64,000 nucleotides of DNA, from assembly GCA_003934925.1 (NCBI GenBank), contig JQIX01000014.1, positions 1 through 64,000 of the forward strand, written 5' to 3'. Within the stretch, counting starts at the first letter, position 1. Every line of letters begins with the position of its first letter. Shown here piece by piece: positions 18,339-28,577 of this stretch. The notes under the pieces are model-generated. The model worked only from the letters and a program-made list of their open reading frames with translations. It did not search any database and was not told the DNA's origin. The translations under genes were made by a program, and so were the position numbers. Source of the stretch: Epsilonproteobacteria bacterium (ex Lamellibrachia satsuma). Lineage in GTDB: Bacteria > Campylobacterota > Campylobacteria > Campylobacterales > Sulfurovaceae.

Positions 18339-19520
18339 TTAATCTGCATGACAAGTGCTTGTCAGATCAAACAACTTAGTTCCCAAATAGTAAAGTACCA
18401 AACATAGACCAATTGCTCCAAAACCTATCATCATCTCAGTATTTGACGGAAAATACTCTACAAATCCTGGCATTTCCTGATATACTCTAGTCATAAAATT
18501 TTGCATTGGCATAAGTTGAGTATCATGAACCAGATCGTATCTCATAAAGAAAATACCAACCATTCCTATCAACGAAGCCGGAACCATCAATTTTGTAGCT
18601 TTTCCTTTACTAAATAGTATAACAATAAAAGGTATAAACATACCACACATAAATTCACCTAGCCAAAAAGTGTTTCCGCTAAGTATATGGGTTATCACAT
18701 CTGCTCTGCCTGGAACGCCGCCATAATATCCTGTAAGCATTTTCCATGCTTCAAAAAAGATAAGTATAGCTATAAGCAAACCTTGAATCTTTGCAAAGTT
18801 TACAAGCATATTGTTTATATTCTCAGGAAAACTTTTACCTCTATAGTAGTATCCATACATTAAAAATGTTAAGTAAATTCCTGTTATAAATGCTGTCAAT
18901 ATAAAATATGTTGGATAAAAAACACCATTTGAAACAAGTCTAGTGTTCAAAAATCCAAAAACTGCTCCCAAGTTTGAGTGAGCAGCTAAACCGACAAGCA
19001 AACCTATTAAACCAAATATCTTTGCATTTTTCATATCCTCTCTCATCAAGAAGATAAATTCTATAATCATGAAAGTCAAATATAAACCATAAAGTGTTCC
19101 CATCCACCAAATAGCACTTGTGAGACCTGGTGTTAAAACATTGTATATCATCATTCTAACAGGGTGGCCTATCTCAAAAGCTATAACGGCAAAACCTGAA
19201 AGTATAGTTACTATCGACCCAAGTATCGCTCTTTTGCTTGATGGTGCAAAAACTTTAAAATCAAACACATCACCAAATGATCCAACGATACAAAGACCTG
19301 TACTCGAAACAACAAAAAAGATATACATAGCAATCAAAAGTCCCCAAGGATGATCTTTTGTCACATTATATATCTCATGTCCATGGACCAATACATTAAT
19401 AACTCCAATAAAAAACAAAGCAGTTAAAACTACTGCTATTAGAGCCATCAGTTTATTGTCTGGAGTTAATAACTCTTTTAGCGACATTTTTTTATACGGG
19501 ATAATTTTATTTAAATTCAT
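18339..19520 (-). CDS. psrC: Polysulfide/thiosulfate reductase membrane subunit, NrfD family
   Basis: A 393-residue polytopic inner-membrane protein with about nine or ten hydrophobic segments, fitting the NrfD/PsrC family that anchors the periplasmic PsrAB and takes electrons from quinol. A typical family stretch is FEIGHPVRMMIYNVLTPG near residue 120. It is immediately downstream of psrB (9 bases apart) in the psrA-psrB-psrC order. The end overlaps no other gene. The coding region of psrB and psrC looks somewhat richer in A/T codons than that of the neighbouring genes; I cannot say whether that reflects transfer. Confidence 0.88.
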   Translation of the reverse strand: MNLNKIIPYKKMSLKELLTPDNKLMALIAVVLTALFFIGVINVLVHGHEIYNVTKDHPWGLLIAMYIFFVVSSTGLCIVGSFGDVFDFKVFAPSSKRAILGSIVTILSGFAVIAFEIGHPVRMMIYNVLTPGLTSAIWWMGTLYGLYLTFMIIEFIFLMREDMKNAKIFGLIGLLVGLAAHSNLGAVFGFLNTRLVSNGVFYPTYFILTAFITGIYLTFLMYGYYYRGKSFPENINNMLVNFAKIQGLLIAILIFFEAWKMLTGYYGGVPGRADVITHILSGNTFWLGEFMCGMFIPFIVILFSKGKATKLMVPASLIGMVGIFFMRYDLVHDTQLMPMQNFMTRVYQEMPGFVEYFPSNTEMMIGFGAIGLCLVLYYLGTKLFDLTSTCHAD

Positions 19521-19529
19521 AACGGCTCC

Positions 19530-20093
19530 TTACATCAAATAAAATAGTTTTGGCTTAGTACCAAGATTTGCTTTTAAGCTAAAATGCTCTCTATTTCTTA
19601 ACAACTGGCTTATCTCACTGTTTGGATCATCCAAATCTCCAAATGTTCTGACTTTGGTAGGACAAGTATTTTGACAAGCTGTAGTAGTCTCACCGCGAGC
19701 CAGTCTCGTATCGCTACAAAATGTACATTTATCCATCGTTACTGTTCTTGGATCTTCATATCTTGCGCCATAAGGGCATGCTTCTACACAATAACTGCAT
19801 AAGATACATTTGTCAACATCGACTCTAACTACATGATTTTCATCATAGTAAGTTGCATTTGTCGGGCAAACTTCTTGGCAAGGTGCATTATCACAATGTT
19901 GACACTGACTTGGCATAAATACTGATGAAGATAGAGCTATATTTGGCCACTCTCCTTCAAGTTCATTTACGCCTACCCAGATACGATGCTTATCTGCACC
20001 TAAAAGTACCCCATTTTCTTCTTTACAAGCTACTTCACAAGCTTTGCAATTTATACAATTTTTATAATCTAACGCCATTCCATATCTAGCCAT
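19530..20093 (-). CDS. psrB: Polysulfide/thiosulfate reductase iron-sulfur subunit
   Basis: A 187-residue ferredoxin-like subunit with four Cys clusters for four [4Fe-4S] centres: NCINCKACEVACKEENG near the N-terminus, CQHCDNAPCQEVCPTNA, CILCSYCVEACPYGARY, and CTFCSDTRLARG with CQNTCPT. It relays electrons from the PsrC quinol site to the molybdenum centre in PsrA. It lacks its own signal peptide, as is usual, since it is exported folded together with PsrA by the Tat system. It begins 2 bases after the psrA stop. Confidence 0.92.
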   Translation of the reverse strand: MARYGMALDYKNCINCKACEVACKEENGVLLGADKHRIWVGVNELEGEWPNIALSSSVFMPSQCQHCDNAPCQEVCPTNATYYDENHVVRVDVDKCILCSYCVEACPYGARYEDPRTVTMDKCTFCSDTRLARGETTTACQNTCPTKVRTFGDLDDPNSEISQLLRNREHFSLKANLGTKPKLFYLM

Positions 20094-20095
20094 GA

Positions 20096-22504
20096 TTATA
20101 CCTTCCTTATTTCTACATTTGTTTCATGCATGACTGCTGCACCATATACCGGCTCAATCTTATCTTCGATAAGCAATGCATCATTTGCACCATTTCCGGT
20201 AGCAAACTCCATCTGTTCACTACTTCCACCAAAACCATGAAGCATAAAAATTTGATTTGGTGCAATTTTATTAGTTGGATAAGCCATAATAGTTACTTTG
20301 CCTATATTACTTTTTACCTCAACTTTATCACCAAATTTAATACCCATTTGTTCACATTTTTTATTATTAATCCAGATATAATTGGTAGGGATAAGATCTC
20401 TAAGCATCATATTGTTTGTCGTACCACTTTGTGTAAACTGGGCATGACGTCCTGTTACCAGTCTGAATTTACCTTCTGGTACACTAAATGCCATATCATC
20501 ACGCCATGTTGGCATAGGATCAACACCTTTTTTAGCCAAATTCTTAAAGTTAACAACTACTTTAAGTGTATCGCCTTTTACACTGTAATTTTTCTTATTT
20601 TCAGGGTAATATTGGAATTCATTTGGATTGAGTTGTTGATAGTATTTGTCCATATTTGGATAATATACACCTTTTTCTTCCAATGCTTCCCAAGCTTCTT
20701 TACCGAATGCTTCTACAATTTTTTCTTCATTTTGTTCATGTACCGTTTTTTCCCAAGGTTCAGCCAAATCAAAACCATTCTCTTTATAGTACTTTTCAAT
20801 CTCTTCAGCACTCATACCCTTAGTATCATCCTGAACGTCTTCATCGTACTTTTGAGTGATCTCCCAAAGTGGTTTGGAGAGTTTTTCTGCCAATTCTTTA
20901 TAGATCTGTTCAGGTACTTTTGTTTCAAATAGAGGCTTAACAGCTGCCTTTCTTTGAACGATAGCAGGCTCCAATCCTCCATAACTTGCAACAGGAGAAG
21001 TTCTTTCCAAATAAGAAGCTTCAGGTAACACAACATCAGCAAACATCGTAGTATCACTTGGGAGAATATCGATCATAACATTCAGATCCATTTTTCTTAA
21101 AAATGCTTCTGTTTTTTTAGTATTTGGCACACCGCTCATAGGGTTGTGTTTTCTCATAAACATTGCTCTTACCGGATAAGGAGCTTTTCCTTCCAATACC
21201 ATGTTTCTAAAAACAATCCATGAACCGGTTTTTAAAGAAGGAATAGCAATACCTTCTTTATCGAATCGAGGTTGTACCTGTGCATACATTGGTGAGTTGA
21301 TATCTTCTTTAGGCAATCCAAGTTTTTTACCATAAACGATTCCGCCTTTTTTATCAAGGTTTCCACTAAGTCCCTGGAAGATTGCCATTGCACGTCTTAA
21401 TTGGAAATCATTTTTAGAGAAGACACTTCTTCTCCCCTGATAATAGATAGGAGATCTTGCTGCCATAAATTCTCTTGCTGTTTTATAAATCTCTTTTGCA
21501 GGAATATTAGTAAATTTTTCAGCCCATTGAGGTGTATATCCTTTTGAAATTATATGTTGTTTATAATCTTCAAAACCATCCATATGTTTAGAAGCGAAAT
21601 CTTTGTCATATAACTCTTCTGTAAGTACTACATAAGTTAATGCGAGAACAAAAGCCAAATCTGTACCTGGATTTACTGCATACCATCTATCAGCTTTAGC
21701 TGCAGTATTGGTAAATCTCGGATCCAAAACAATGGTTTTAAGCCCTCTACCTTTAGTTCTTTTGAAAAGATCCATTGTATCTGGCGTAATAATCGCTTCT
21801 GCTCGGTTCGCTCCGGCAATAATCAGATAATCTGCATTATTCAGATCTGCTTCACCATAAGTCCCAATAGTGTTAACATATCCACCCAATGTTGTCTCTA
21901 GACAAATACTGATCTCATCCACATAGTTAGGACTTCCTATCTTTTCACCCACTAAAACTTCAAAGCCCTCTTTAGAGAGACCTTCACCATTACAATATCC
22001 TATGGTTGCACGGTTATCTTTCTCTTCATCAAGAATTTGTTTGATACCTTTAAATTTATCTGTTCCATTTAAAATAGCATCATAGGCTTCTTCCCAGGAA
22101 ACTCTTTTATATTTTCCATCACCTCTTTCACCAATTCTGATCATTGGATACTTTAGACGATCCGGATCATACATTGTTTGAATTCCGGCATTACCCCTTG
22201 CACAAAGCATGTTTCTCGATTTTGGGAAATATGGATTTGGATTCAGTTTGGTTACGATACCGTCTTCAACCCTTGCAAATCCTGCACACTTGTTTACACA
22301 TATACCACATAAATAAGGTACATTCTCCGCTTTCTTAGTACTTGTCTTTGTTGTGATTGTACTCGGTATACCACTCTGTGTTGATTTATGTTCACTAGCT
22401 TCTTCGCCAGAGAAAAGATTTGTAGTACTAACCGCTGATGCTCCAACAATACTCAGCGTTACACTACCCTGAAGAAATTTTCTTCTAGATACTTCAACCT
22501 GCAT
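20096..22504 (-). CDS. psrA: Polysulfide/thiosulfate reductase catalytic subunit
   Basis: An 802-residue periplasmic molybdoenzyme, first gene of the psrABC operon. The Tat signal is SRRKFLQGSVTLSIVG (residues 6-21). The [4Fe-4S] ligands are C66, C69, C73 and C101, and the probable Mo ligand is C201 in SICLETTLGG. C-terminal segments (GRHAQFTQSGTTNNMMLRDL; INNKKCEQMGIKFGD) are typical of the molybdopterin-dinucleotide-binding domain. It would reduce polysulfide or thiosulfate as an anaerobic electron sink. PsrA, PhsA and related sulfur reductases cannot be told apart by sequence alone here. An FNR-like box lies upstream. Confidence 0.88.
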   Translation of the reverse strand: MQVEVSRRKFLQGSVTLSIVGASAVSTTNLFSGEEASEHKSTQSGIPSTITTKTSTKKAENVPYLCGICVNKCAGFARVEDGIVTKLNPNPYFPKSRNMLCARGNAGIQTMYDPDRLKYPMIRIGERGDGKYKRVSWEEAYDAILNGTDKFKGIKQILDEEKDNRATIGYCNGEGLSKEGFEVLVGEKIGSPNYVDEISICLETTLGGYVNTIGTYGEADLNNADYLIIAGANRAEAIITPDTMDLFKRTKGRGLKTIVLDPRFTNTAAKADRWYAVNPGTDLAFVLALTYVVLTEELYDKDFASKHMDGFEDYKQHIISKGYTPQWAEKFTNIPAKEIYKTAREFMAARSPIYYQGRRSVFSKNDFQLRRAMAIFQGLSGNLDKKGGIVYGKKLGLPKEDINSPMYAQVQPRFDKEGIAIPSLKTGSWIVFRNMVLEGKAPYPVRAMFMRKHNPMSGVPNTKKTEAFLRKMDLNVMIDILPSDTTMFADVVLPEASYLERTSPVASYGGLEPAIVQRKAAVKPLFETKVPEQIYKELAEKLSKPLWEITQKYDEDVQDDTKGMSAEEIEKYYKENGFDLAEPWEKTVHEQNEEKIVEAFGKEAWEALEEKGVYYPNMDKYYQQLNPNEFQYYPENKKNYSVKGDTLKVVVNFKNLAKKGVDPMPTWRDDMAFSVPEGKFRLVTGRHAQFTQSGTTNNMMLRDLIPTNYIWINNKKCEQMGIKFGDKVEVKSNIGKVTIMAYPTNKIAPNQIFMLHGFGGSSEQMEFATGNGANDALLIEDKIEPVYGAAVMHETNVEIRKV

Positions 22505-22574
22505 TAGGTACCCTCCTTCTATAAAAATTATTGCTTAATAAATCGGAGAAAAATACTCCTGTTTATAAGAATAC

Positions 22575-22621
22575 ATTATATTCTATAGTAGTTAGGCTTA
22601 TATAAATATGATTTAAATCAA
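22575..22621 (-). promoter_or_regulatory. psr operon promoter with an FNR-like box
   Basis: On the - strand TTGAT-TTAA-ATCAT (22621-22608) matches the FNR consensus TTGAT-N4-ATCAA with one mismatch. A TATAAT (22580-22575) and an overlapping TAGAAT (22585-22580) lie downstream. Depending on which is used, the box is centred about 41-47 bases before the start, near the class II activator position. The leader before psrA is about 65-70 bases. Anaerobic activation of sulfur-reductase genes is expected biologically; the regulator is inferred. Confidence 0.45.
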
Positions 22622-22720
22622 GAATTAACGTTTTTTATATAAAATTCAAACATTTTTACGTCAAATTTATTTTTTATAAACTAAACTAATATTAATTATA
22701 AAAAAAGATAATAATCAATA

Positions 22721-24304
22721 TTATTGAACGATTTTTTCTACCATCAACTGCAAAGTTACATTCCCTCTAAAATGATTTTCATTGATCGTATAAGTTAGAG
22801 TCACCTTTTGCCCTATACCAAACACTTCTTTGGTTTTAAACTTCACACCCTGCATTATGATACCATCCTGTACAAAAGAAAAACGCAAATGTTCTCCTTC
22901 TTTACCCATCGTATCTGCTTGGAGTATCTCTACATTTTTTGAAATGAATTTAGGCCTGTGATTTCCCTGTCCAAAAGGTTCAAATTTTTTCAGCAATGCA
23001 GCCAGATCAAAACTGATATCTGAAAAATGCAGCTCACCTACAATTTCAGGATCACGTTCTTCTTTCATATACATACTATCTGTGCAGTAACGATCTTCTA
23101 CTTGTGCTTTAAAGGCTTCTAAGCTTTCCTGCTTTAAACTTAACCCTATGGCTGCCTGGTGACCTCCAAACTTCTCTAAATACTCTCTGCAGCCATCCAC
23201 GATGCCGAAAAGATCACAATCACCAAAACTTCTGCCACTTCCTTTCAATAAACCCTCATCATTTTGTGTCAGTATAATACAAGGCTTCTCACATATGCCC
23301 GCTACTCTGGCCGCCACAATACCTACTACACCTTCATGCCATCCTTCACCTGCTACTATAATAACATTATCATTATGATCCACTTGCTTCATTGCTTTTT
23401 GTGTTATATCCTGTTCGGTTGCTTTCCTGAGTATATTGAAATCCATAAGACGTTCCAGTCTTACTCTGGCATCATAAATATTTGTCGAACTCAAAAAGTC
23501 CACTGCAAAAGAGGCATCTTCCATCCGCCCTGCACTGTTGAGTATCGGTGCAAAAAAGAAAGCGATATCTTCTGAACTTAATTCCGATTTCTGTGTATGT
23601 TCCAAATAGGCTTTTATGGCAGGTTTTTTACTCTTGCTAAGTGCTTTTAGACCAGCTAAAACCATTACTCTGTTAATATGCTGAAGAGGCATCATATCTG
23701 CTATGATCGCTATAGAGACCAGTTCCATATACTCCATCATATTGATCTGTATACCCAGAGCATTTTTTAAAGAGGCAATAAGGTACCATGCGATCTGTGC
23801 CCCGCATACATCAGAATAAGGAAAATCACATGCTTCCTGCTTCTGGTCTATAATAGCATAGGCTTCAGGTACTTCCGGTGCTAAAAGATGGTGATCTGTG
23901 ATAATGAGTTCTATCCCCTCTTCTTTACAAAGTTGGGCTGCATGCAGTGCTGAGATACCGTTATCCACAGTGATCGCCAGATCAGTACCTTTGATTCGCG
24001 GAATGATATTTGCAGAGAGCCCGTATCCATCTTTGAAACGGTTAGGAATGATCCATTCTACCGGGTAGTCTATTTCTTCAAAAAAAAGTTTCATCAATGT
24101 GGTAGAGACCACACCATCAACGTCATAATCACCGATAACTGTGATCTTTTCTCTATTTTCAATGGCAGACACTATACGTTGTGTTGCTCTATCCATATCT
24201 TTAAAAATAGAAGGTTGGGGAAGGTCTTTTAAAGAGAGAAAACCCTCTTTAAAACGTGAATTTAAAAGTGTTTCCAACGCCTTGAGCGTTATGGCAGGAT
24301 ACAT
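22721..24304 (-). CDS. recJ: Single-stranded-DNA-specific exonuclease
   Basis: A 527-residue 5'-3' exonuclease of the DHH family used in recombination and repair. The GDYDVDG motif is at 58-64, TVDNGISAL follows at about 112, and the DHH motif (TDHHLLAP) is at 137-139. A DHHA1 part with the GGHQAAIG motif and an OB-fold-like C-terminus follow. The ATG lies directly after the pyrG stop with no gap, so translation is probably coupled to pyrG. Confidence 0.93.
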   Translation of the reverse strand: MYPAITLKALETLLNSRFKEGFLSLKDLPQPSIFKDMDRATQRIVSAIENREKITVIGDYDVDGVVSTTLMKLFFEEIDYPVEWIIPNRFKDGYGLSANIIPRIKGTDLAITVDNGISALHAAQLCKEEGIELIITDHHLLAPEVPEAYAIIDQKQEACDFPYSDVCGAQIAWYLIASLKNALGIQINMMEYMELVSIAIIADMMPLQHINRVMVLAGLKALSKSKKPAIKAYLEHTQKSELSSEDIAFFFAPILNSAGRMEDASFAVDFLSSTNIYDARVRLERLMDFNILRKATEQDITQKAMKQVDHNDNVIIVAGEGWHEGVVGIVAARVAGICEKPCIILTQNDEGLLKGSGRSFGDCDLFGIVDGCREYLEKFGGHQAAIGLSLKQESLEAFKAQVEDRYCTDSMYMKEERDPEIVGELHFSDISFDLAALLKKFEPFGQGNHRPKFISKNVEILQADTMGKEGEHLRFSFVQDGIIMQGVKFKTKEVFGIGQKVTLTYTINENHFRGNVTLQLMVEKIVQ

Positions 24305-25936
24305 CTATTTTTTATGTTCCATAGATGCTTTTACAAAAGCTAAAATAGCAGGGTTTGCATTTTGTAGTCTCGAAGTGAATTCAGGATGAAATTGTACTCC
24401 AAGGAACCATGGATGATCCACTACTTCGACCGCCTCAATGAGCCCATGGGATTCTCCTGTAATATCCATTCCGTTTGCTTCAAAAGCCTCTCTGTATTTC
24501 GGATTGGCTTCATAACGGTGTCTGTGTCTCTCATAAATTACAGCGGAACCATAGGCAGCTCTAAGATTTGAACCTTCTTTTGTCTCACACTCATACTCAC
24601 CGAGCCTAAGTGTCCCACCCATAGGAGAAGTGGTCGTTCTTATCTGTTTTGCTCCAGCCGAATCAATGAATTCATCAATAAGATAGATAATAGGATTTGG
24701 AGTATCCGGATCAAATTCTACAGAATTGGCATCTTTAAGCCCAAGTACATTTCTGGCAAATTCTATCATAGAAAGCTGCATACCCAGACAGATGCCAAGG
24801 AAAGGTATCTTCTCTTCTCTGGCATACTGTATCGCCTGTATCTTACCTTCAACCCCACGCTCACCAAAGCCGCCTGCAACCAGGATACCGTCACAGTCAT
24901 TCAAGAATTTTGCTGCACCCTCTTCTTCTACTTTTTCACTATCCACCCATTTGATGTTCACTCTGCTGTCAAGATGTGCCCCTGCATGAATGAGTGCTTC
25001 TGTAAGTGATTTATAAGACTCTTTGAGATCCAGGTATTTTCCCACGAATGCTATTTTAACTTCATTGCTAGGCATAATGATCTTATGTACCAGATCGGTC
25101 CATTCATCCATCTTTGGCTGACAATCTTTCAGTTCCAATTGTTTACAAATGGGTGTAAGTATATCTTGCCTTAAAAAGTTAAGCGGTACCTGATAGATCG
25201 TTGGTGCATCTTCAGCAACGATCACGGATTCTTCATCTACATCACAACTGTAAGCGATCTTTCTTTTAATTTCATTAGGTACCGGTACTTCTGCTCTAAG
25301 TACAAGCATATGAGGCGCAATACCGATACGTCTCAGTTCTTGAACTGAGTGCTGCGTCGGTTTTGTCTTAAGTTCACCTGCTGCTTTAATGTAAGGCAAA
25401 AGCGTAACATGTACATTCATCACTTGAGATTTTCCAAGTTCATGTTTCATTTGCCTGATCGTTTCTAAAAAAGGCAAACCTTCGATATCACCCGTTGTCC
25501 CGCCAAGTTCTACGATAAGAATATCTTTGCCTTCTCCCGCACGAACAATACGTTCTTTGATCTCATTGACGATATGAGGAACCACTTGGATCGTTTTTCC
25601 AAGATATTTACCTTTGCGTTCATTTTCAATAACCGTTTTATAGACCAGCCCCGTTGTAAAGTTATTGTTTTGAGTCAGTGATGTATCTAAAAATCTTTCA
25701 TAGTGTCCCAGATCGAGATCGGTCTCGGCTCCATCTTTGGTTACAAAAACTTCACCATGTTCCAGTGGTGACATTGTTCCGGGATCTACATTAATATAAG
25801 GGTCCAATTTTAAAACACCTACTCTTTGACCTGTATGTTTAAGTAAAGTTCCTATACTTGCTGCTGTAATCCCTTTTCCCAATGAACTCAGAACACCACC
25901 TGTAACAAAAATATATTTTGTTTTCTTTTCACTCAT
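24305..25936 (-). CDS. pyrG: CTP synthase
   Basis: A 543-residue two-domain enzyme that aminates UTP to CTP using glutamine. The N-terminal synthase domain has [17 protein letters not shown] (13-29). The C-terminal class I glutamine amidotransferase domain has the nucleophile motif GICLGMQLS and the late HPE (QFHPEFTSR). The length is normal. It lies between dnaN and recJ on the same strand; the 18-base gap to dnaN and the zero gap to recJ suggest one operon running from the replication origin. Confidence 0.96.
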   Translation of the reverse strand: MSEKKTKYIFVTGGVLSSLGKGITAASIGTLLKHTGQRVGVLKLDPYINVDPGTMSPLEHGEVFVTKDGAETDLDLGHYERFLDTSLTQNNNFTTGLVYKTVIENERKGKYLGKTIQVVPHIVNEIKERIVRAGEGKDILIVELGGTTGDIEGLPFLETIRQMKHELGKSQVMNVHVTLLPYIKAAGELKTKPTQHSVQELRRIGIAPHMLVLRAEVPVPNEIKRKIAYSCDVDEESVIVAEDAPTIYQVPLNFLRQDILTPICKQLELKDCQPKMDEWTDLVHKIIMPSNEVKIAFVGKYLDLKESYKSLTEALIHAGAHLDSRVNIKWVDSEKVEEEGAAKFLNDCDGILVAGGFGERGVEGKIQAIQYAREEKIPFLGICLGMQLSMIEFARNVLGLKDANSVEFDPDTPNPIIYLIDEFIDSAGAKQIRTTTSPMGGTLRLGEYECETKEGSNLRAAYGSAVIYERHRHRYEANPKYREAFEANGMDITGESHGLIEAVEVVDHPWFLGVQFHPEFTSRLQNANPAILAFVKASMEHKK

Positions 25937-25954
25937 TTAAATTTTCCCTTTAAT

Positions 25955-27022
25955 TTATGCAACAATCGGCATAATGATCGTAATAAAATTATTGTCTTTT
26001 ACAATAAACGGCAAACTCGGCTCGTTGAATTCTATAGTAAATTCATTGCTGTCGATCTGTGAAATAAAATCTAAAATATATTTACTGTTAAAGCTTAATT
26101 CAAATTTTTCATTCAATCCGGTATTTATTTCAAGTTCTGTTTTTGCTTCTACGTTATCTGCACTTAAAGAGTTGAAAATAATTACATCGGAAAGTAGTGT
26201 CATTTTAATTTCTTGAGAAATAGTTGTGATCATTTTAATAGCATCTATCATCTCTTTTTTCGGAAGTATGATCGAATGTTTGACTGTTGAAGGTACAATT
26301 CTTTGATAATCAGGAAATTTACCGTTAATAAGACGTGTATAGAAAAAATAATTGTCATTTGTAATAATAAGATTTGTTTCATCAAAATAAATATTGATTT
26401 CATCTAAAAAGAGTTTTTGTATTTCTAAAATAGCTTTTTTAGGTACGATAAGGGAGAGTTCTTCACTGTTAGAGCTTGGTATTGTTGCTATAGCTAATCT
26501 TCTTGTATCTGTACCTACAAGATCCGTAGAGTCATTTTTAATATTGATAAGTGCACCGTTTAATTCAAATTTTGGATTATTCGTATCTATTGCCGGAGAT
26601 ATTTTTTTAAGGTTTTGAATAAGACTTAGAGAATCCAGAGTGATTTGAGGTTTGTCTTCTATAGTTGGAAAAGAAGGATAGGCATTTGGATCAAAAGTAG
26701 GCAATTTGAATTTGGAATGTTTTTGTTTGATCACAAGTGTATTGTCTAATAATTCCAAAACAATTTCATCATCTTTTAATATACGGATAATGTCAAGTAA
26801 TTTTTTACCGTTAGCTGTAAAGGAACCTTCTGATTCGATGGTAATGTGATCTGTAACGATTTTCAATCCTATCTCTCCGTCTGTTGCCTTAATGATACAT
26901 TTATCATTTTGTGAGTTGAACAATATATGCGAAGTGATCTGGCTTGCATCTTTTTTTTCTAAAAAAGGTTGCAGATTGATGAGTATTGATTCTATAATTT
27001 GTTTTTGTGCTCTTATCTTCAT
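25955..27022 (-). CDS. dnaN: DNA polymerase III beta subunit (sliding clamp)
   Basis: A 355-residue ring-forming clamp protein that tethers DNA polymerase III. It starts MKIRAQKQIIESILINLQPFLEKKD and contains the typical GALINIK, DTRRLAIATIP and FNSKYILDFI segments; the end (PFIVKDNNFITIIMPIVA) is the conserved clamp C-terminus. It follows dnaA after a 193-base region that looks like part of the replication origin. The two genes are adjacent, as in most bacteria. Confidence 0.95.
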   Translation of the reverse strand: MKIRAQKQIIESILINLQPFLEKKDASQITSHILFNSQNDKCIIKATDGEIGLKIVTDHITIESEGSFTANGKKLLDIIRILKDDEIVLELLDNTLVIKQKHSKFKLPTFDPNAYPSFPTIEDKPQITLDSLSLIQNLKKISPAIDTNNPKFELNGALINIKNDSTDLVGTDTRRLAIATIPSSNSEELSLIVPKKAILEIQKLFLDEINIYFDETNLIITNDNYFFYTRLINGKFPDYQRIVPSTVKHSIILPKKEMIDAIKMITTISQEIKMTLLSDVIIFNSLSADNVEAKTELEINTGLNEKFELSFNSKYILDFISQIDSNEFTIEFNEPSLPFIVKDNNFITIIMPIVA

Positions 27023-27029
27023 AGACTCT

Positions 27030-27165
27030 CCTTATTTTTAAAAAATTAGTACGTAGTAGTAGTTTGACATGAAAATGTGAAAAACTATTTTACGATCCCT
27101 TTTATCGTTGTTTTGCGAGTGTTTAATGCTTTTTAAACATTCACATTTATTCACTTCTAAAATTA
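27030..27165. other. Probable origin subregion oriC2 (dnaA–dnaN gap)
   Basis: The gap between dnaA and dnaN holds DnaA-box-like sites TGTGAAAAA (27076-27084), ACATTCACA (27137-27145) and TTATTCACT (27147-27155). Next to an AT-rich stretch (about 27030-27048) there is TAGTAGTAG (27054-27062), which fits the DnaA-trio element that guides strand opening. The order AT-rich – trio – boxes fits a functional unwinding region. Bipartite origins flanking dnaA are established in Helicobacter and other Campylobacterota. No experiment is implied. Confidence 0.6.
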
Positions 27166-27215
27166 TATCTTTTTTTTATTCAAGTTTTTAGAGGTCTTTT
27201 TATTTCATTTTTGAA

Positions 27216-28550
27216 TTAACTATCAGATTGTTGAGTATCTGTATGTATTTTGTTTGAAAGTTCTTCTAAAAGTACTTTGAAGTTTTCATCATTTTCTATA
27301 ATCTCATTGATTTTTTTCATGGCATGTGAAATAGCTGTATGATCTTTCATACCAAAATATAGAGCGATCTGAGGCATAGAATTGGGTGTAAGATTTCGAG
27401 CCAGATAAATGGCAGTCCTTCTTGCATTGACGACATTTTTGGTACGTTTTTTTGATTTGATGTCAGAAGGTTTTATATTGAGTTCTTTGGAAACGATCTT
27501 GACGATATCATCAATGGTTACATTTTCTTTTTTCTCTTTAAGTTGGTCTTTAATGGCATTTTGTGCAAAATCCAAAGTGATTTCTTGATTAAGCATGGAA
27601 GAGAGGGCATTGAGTTTGATAATAGTTCCTTCTATTTCCCGTATATTGTCACCCATATGTGTAGCGATGTAATTAACGATTTCATTTCCAAGTTTGATAC
27701 CATCCAATTCACATTTTTTTTGGATGATAGCAATTTTTGTTTCAAGCCCGGGAGGCTGAATATCTGCCATGAGACCCCATTCAAAACGGCTTTTAAGTCT
27801 ATCGACCAATCCGGCGATTTTATTGGGTTGTCTGTCTGAAGTGATAACGATTTGTTTGTTAGCATTATAAAGTTCATTAAAAGTATGAAAAAATTCTTCT
27901 TGCGTTTGCTCTTTACGGCTTAAGAATTGGATATCATCGATCAGTAACAGGTCGCACTCTCTGAATTTATCTCTAAATCTGTCCATAGTTTGAGAACGAA
28001 GATGAGATGTAAATGAATTCATAAATTGTTCAAGTGTGGTATAAATAACAGTTTTGCCCAGGTTTATATGATAATTACCTATGGCTTGAAGCAAATGTGT
28101 TTTACCTAAACCTACACCACCGTATATAAAAAGAGGATTGTATTGTTTACCGGGTTTTTCTGCCACGGATTTTGCTGTGGTATAAGCAAATTGGTTGGAA
28201 TCTCCTACGATGAAACTCTCAAAGGTAAGTGAAGGGTTTAAATAGGTACTTTTTGAACTGCCTTTTTCACTGTTTTGTTTACTTGCTGCAACAGGCATTT
28301 GTTTTGTCTGTTTTCCTACAGTGATCTCTATTTCAGGTTTTATTTCATTCTGTAGTTCAAAAAGATGTATTAATTTATCAGTATATTTTGTTTTAACCCA
28401 TTTGGCAATGATCATGTTAGGTGCATTAAAATAGGCAATATTACTTCTGGAACGTTTAGTATCGTAGACCAGTTTTTTAATATAACGTTCATATTCTGTT
28501 TCACTTATCTCTTTTTTAAGTTCAAAGAGTATTTTTTGTCCAATATTCAT
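27216..28550 (-). CDS. dnaA: Chromosomal replication initiator
   Basis: An AAA+ protein of 444 residues from the ATG at 28550 (MNIGQKILFELKKEISETEY), which fits the usual start of DnaA domain I in this phylum. The frame extends 15 codons further upstream to 28595, but that would place the start inside the DnaA-box cluster. Walker A is in YGGVGLGKTHL, Walker B in LLIDDIQFL, and the C-terminal helix-turn-helix that binds DnaA boxes ends in MKDHTAISHAMKKI. It binds the adjacent boxes on both sides of the gene to start replication. Confidence 0.93.
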   Translation of the reverse strand: MNIGQKILFELKKEISETEYERYIKKLVYDTKRSRSNIAYFNAPNMIIAKWVKTKYTDKLIHLFELQNEIKPEIEITVGKQTKQMPVAASKQNSEKGSSKSTYLNPSLTFESFIVGDSNQFAYTTAKSVAEKPGKQYNPLFIYGGVGLGKTHLLQAIGNYHINLGKTVIYTTLEQFMNSFTSHLRSQTMDRFRDKFRECDLLLIDDIQFLSRKEQTQEEFFHTFNELYNANKQIVITSDRQPNKIAGLVDRLKSRFEWGLMADIQPPGLETKIAIIQKKCELDGIKLGNEIVNYIATHMGDNIREIEGTIIKLNALSSMLNQEITLDFAQNAIKDQLKEKKENVTIDDIVKIVSKELNIKPSDIKSKKRTKNVVNARRTAIYLARNLTPNSMPQIALYFGMKDHTAISHAMKKINEIIENDENFKVLLEELSNKIHTDTQQSDS

Positions 28551-28577
28551 TTCATTTAAACCTTGATATTTTTTCTG

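Noticed and set aside
20126-20932. A 268-codon frame on the + strand opposite psrA
   Set aside because: It has no recognisable domain, is rich in Phe, Ile and Cys, and is a shadow of the clearly conserved psrA.
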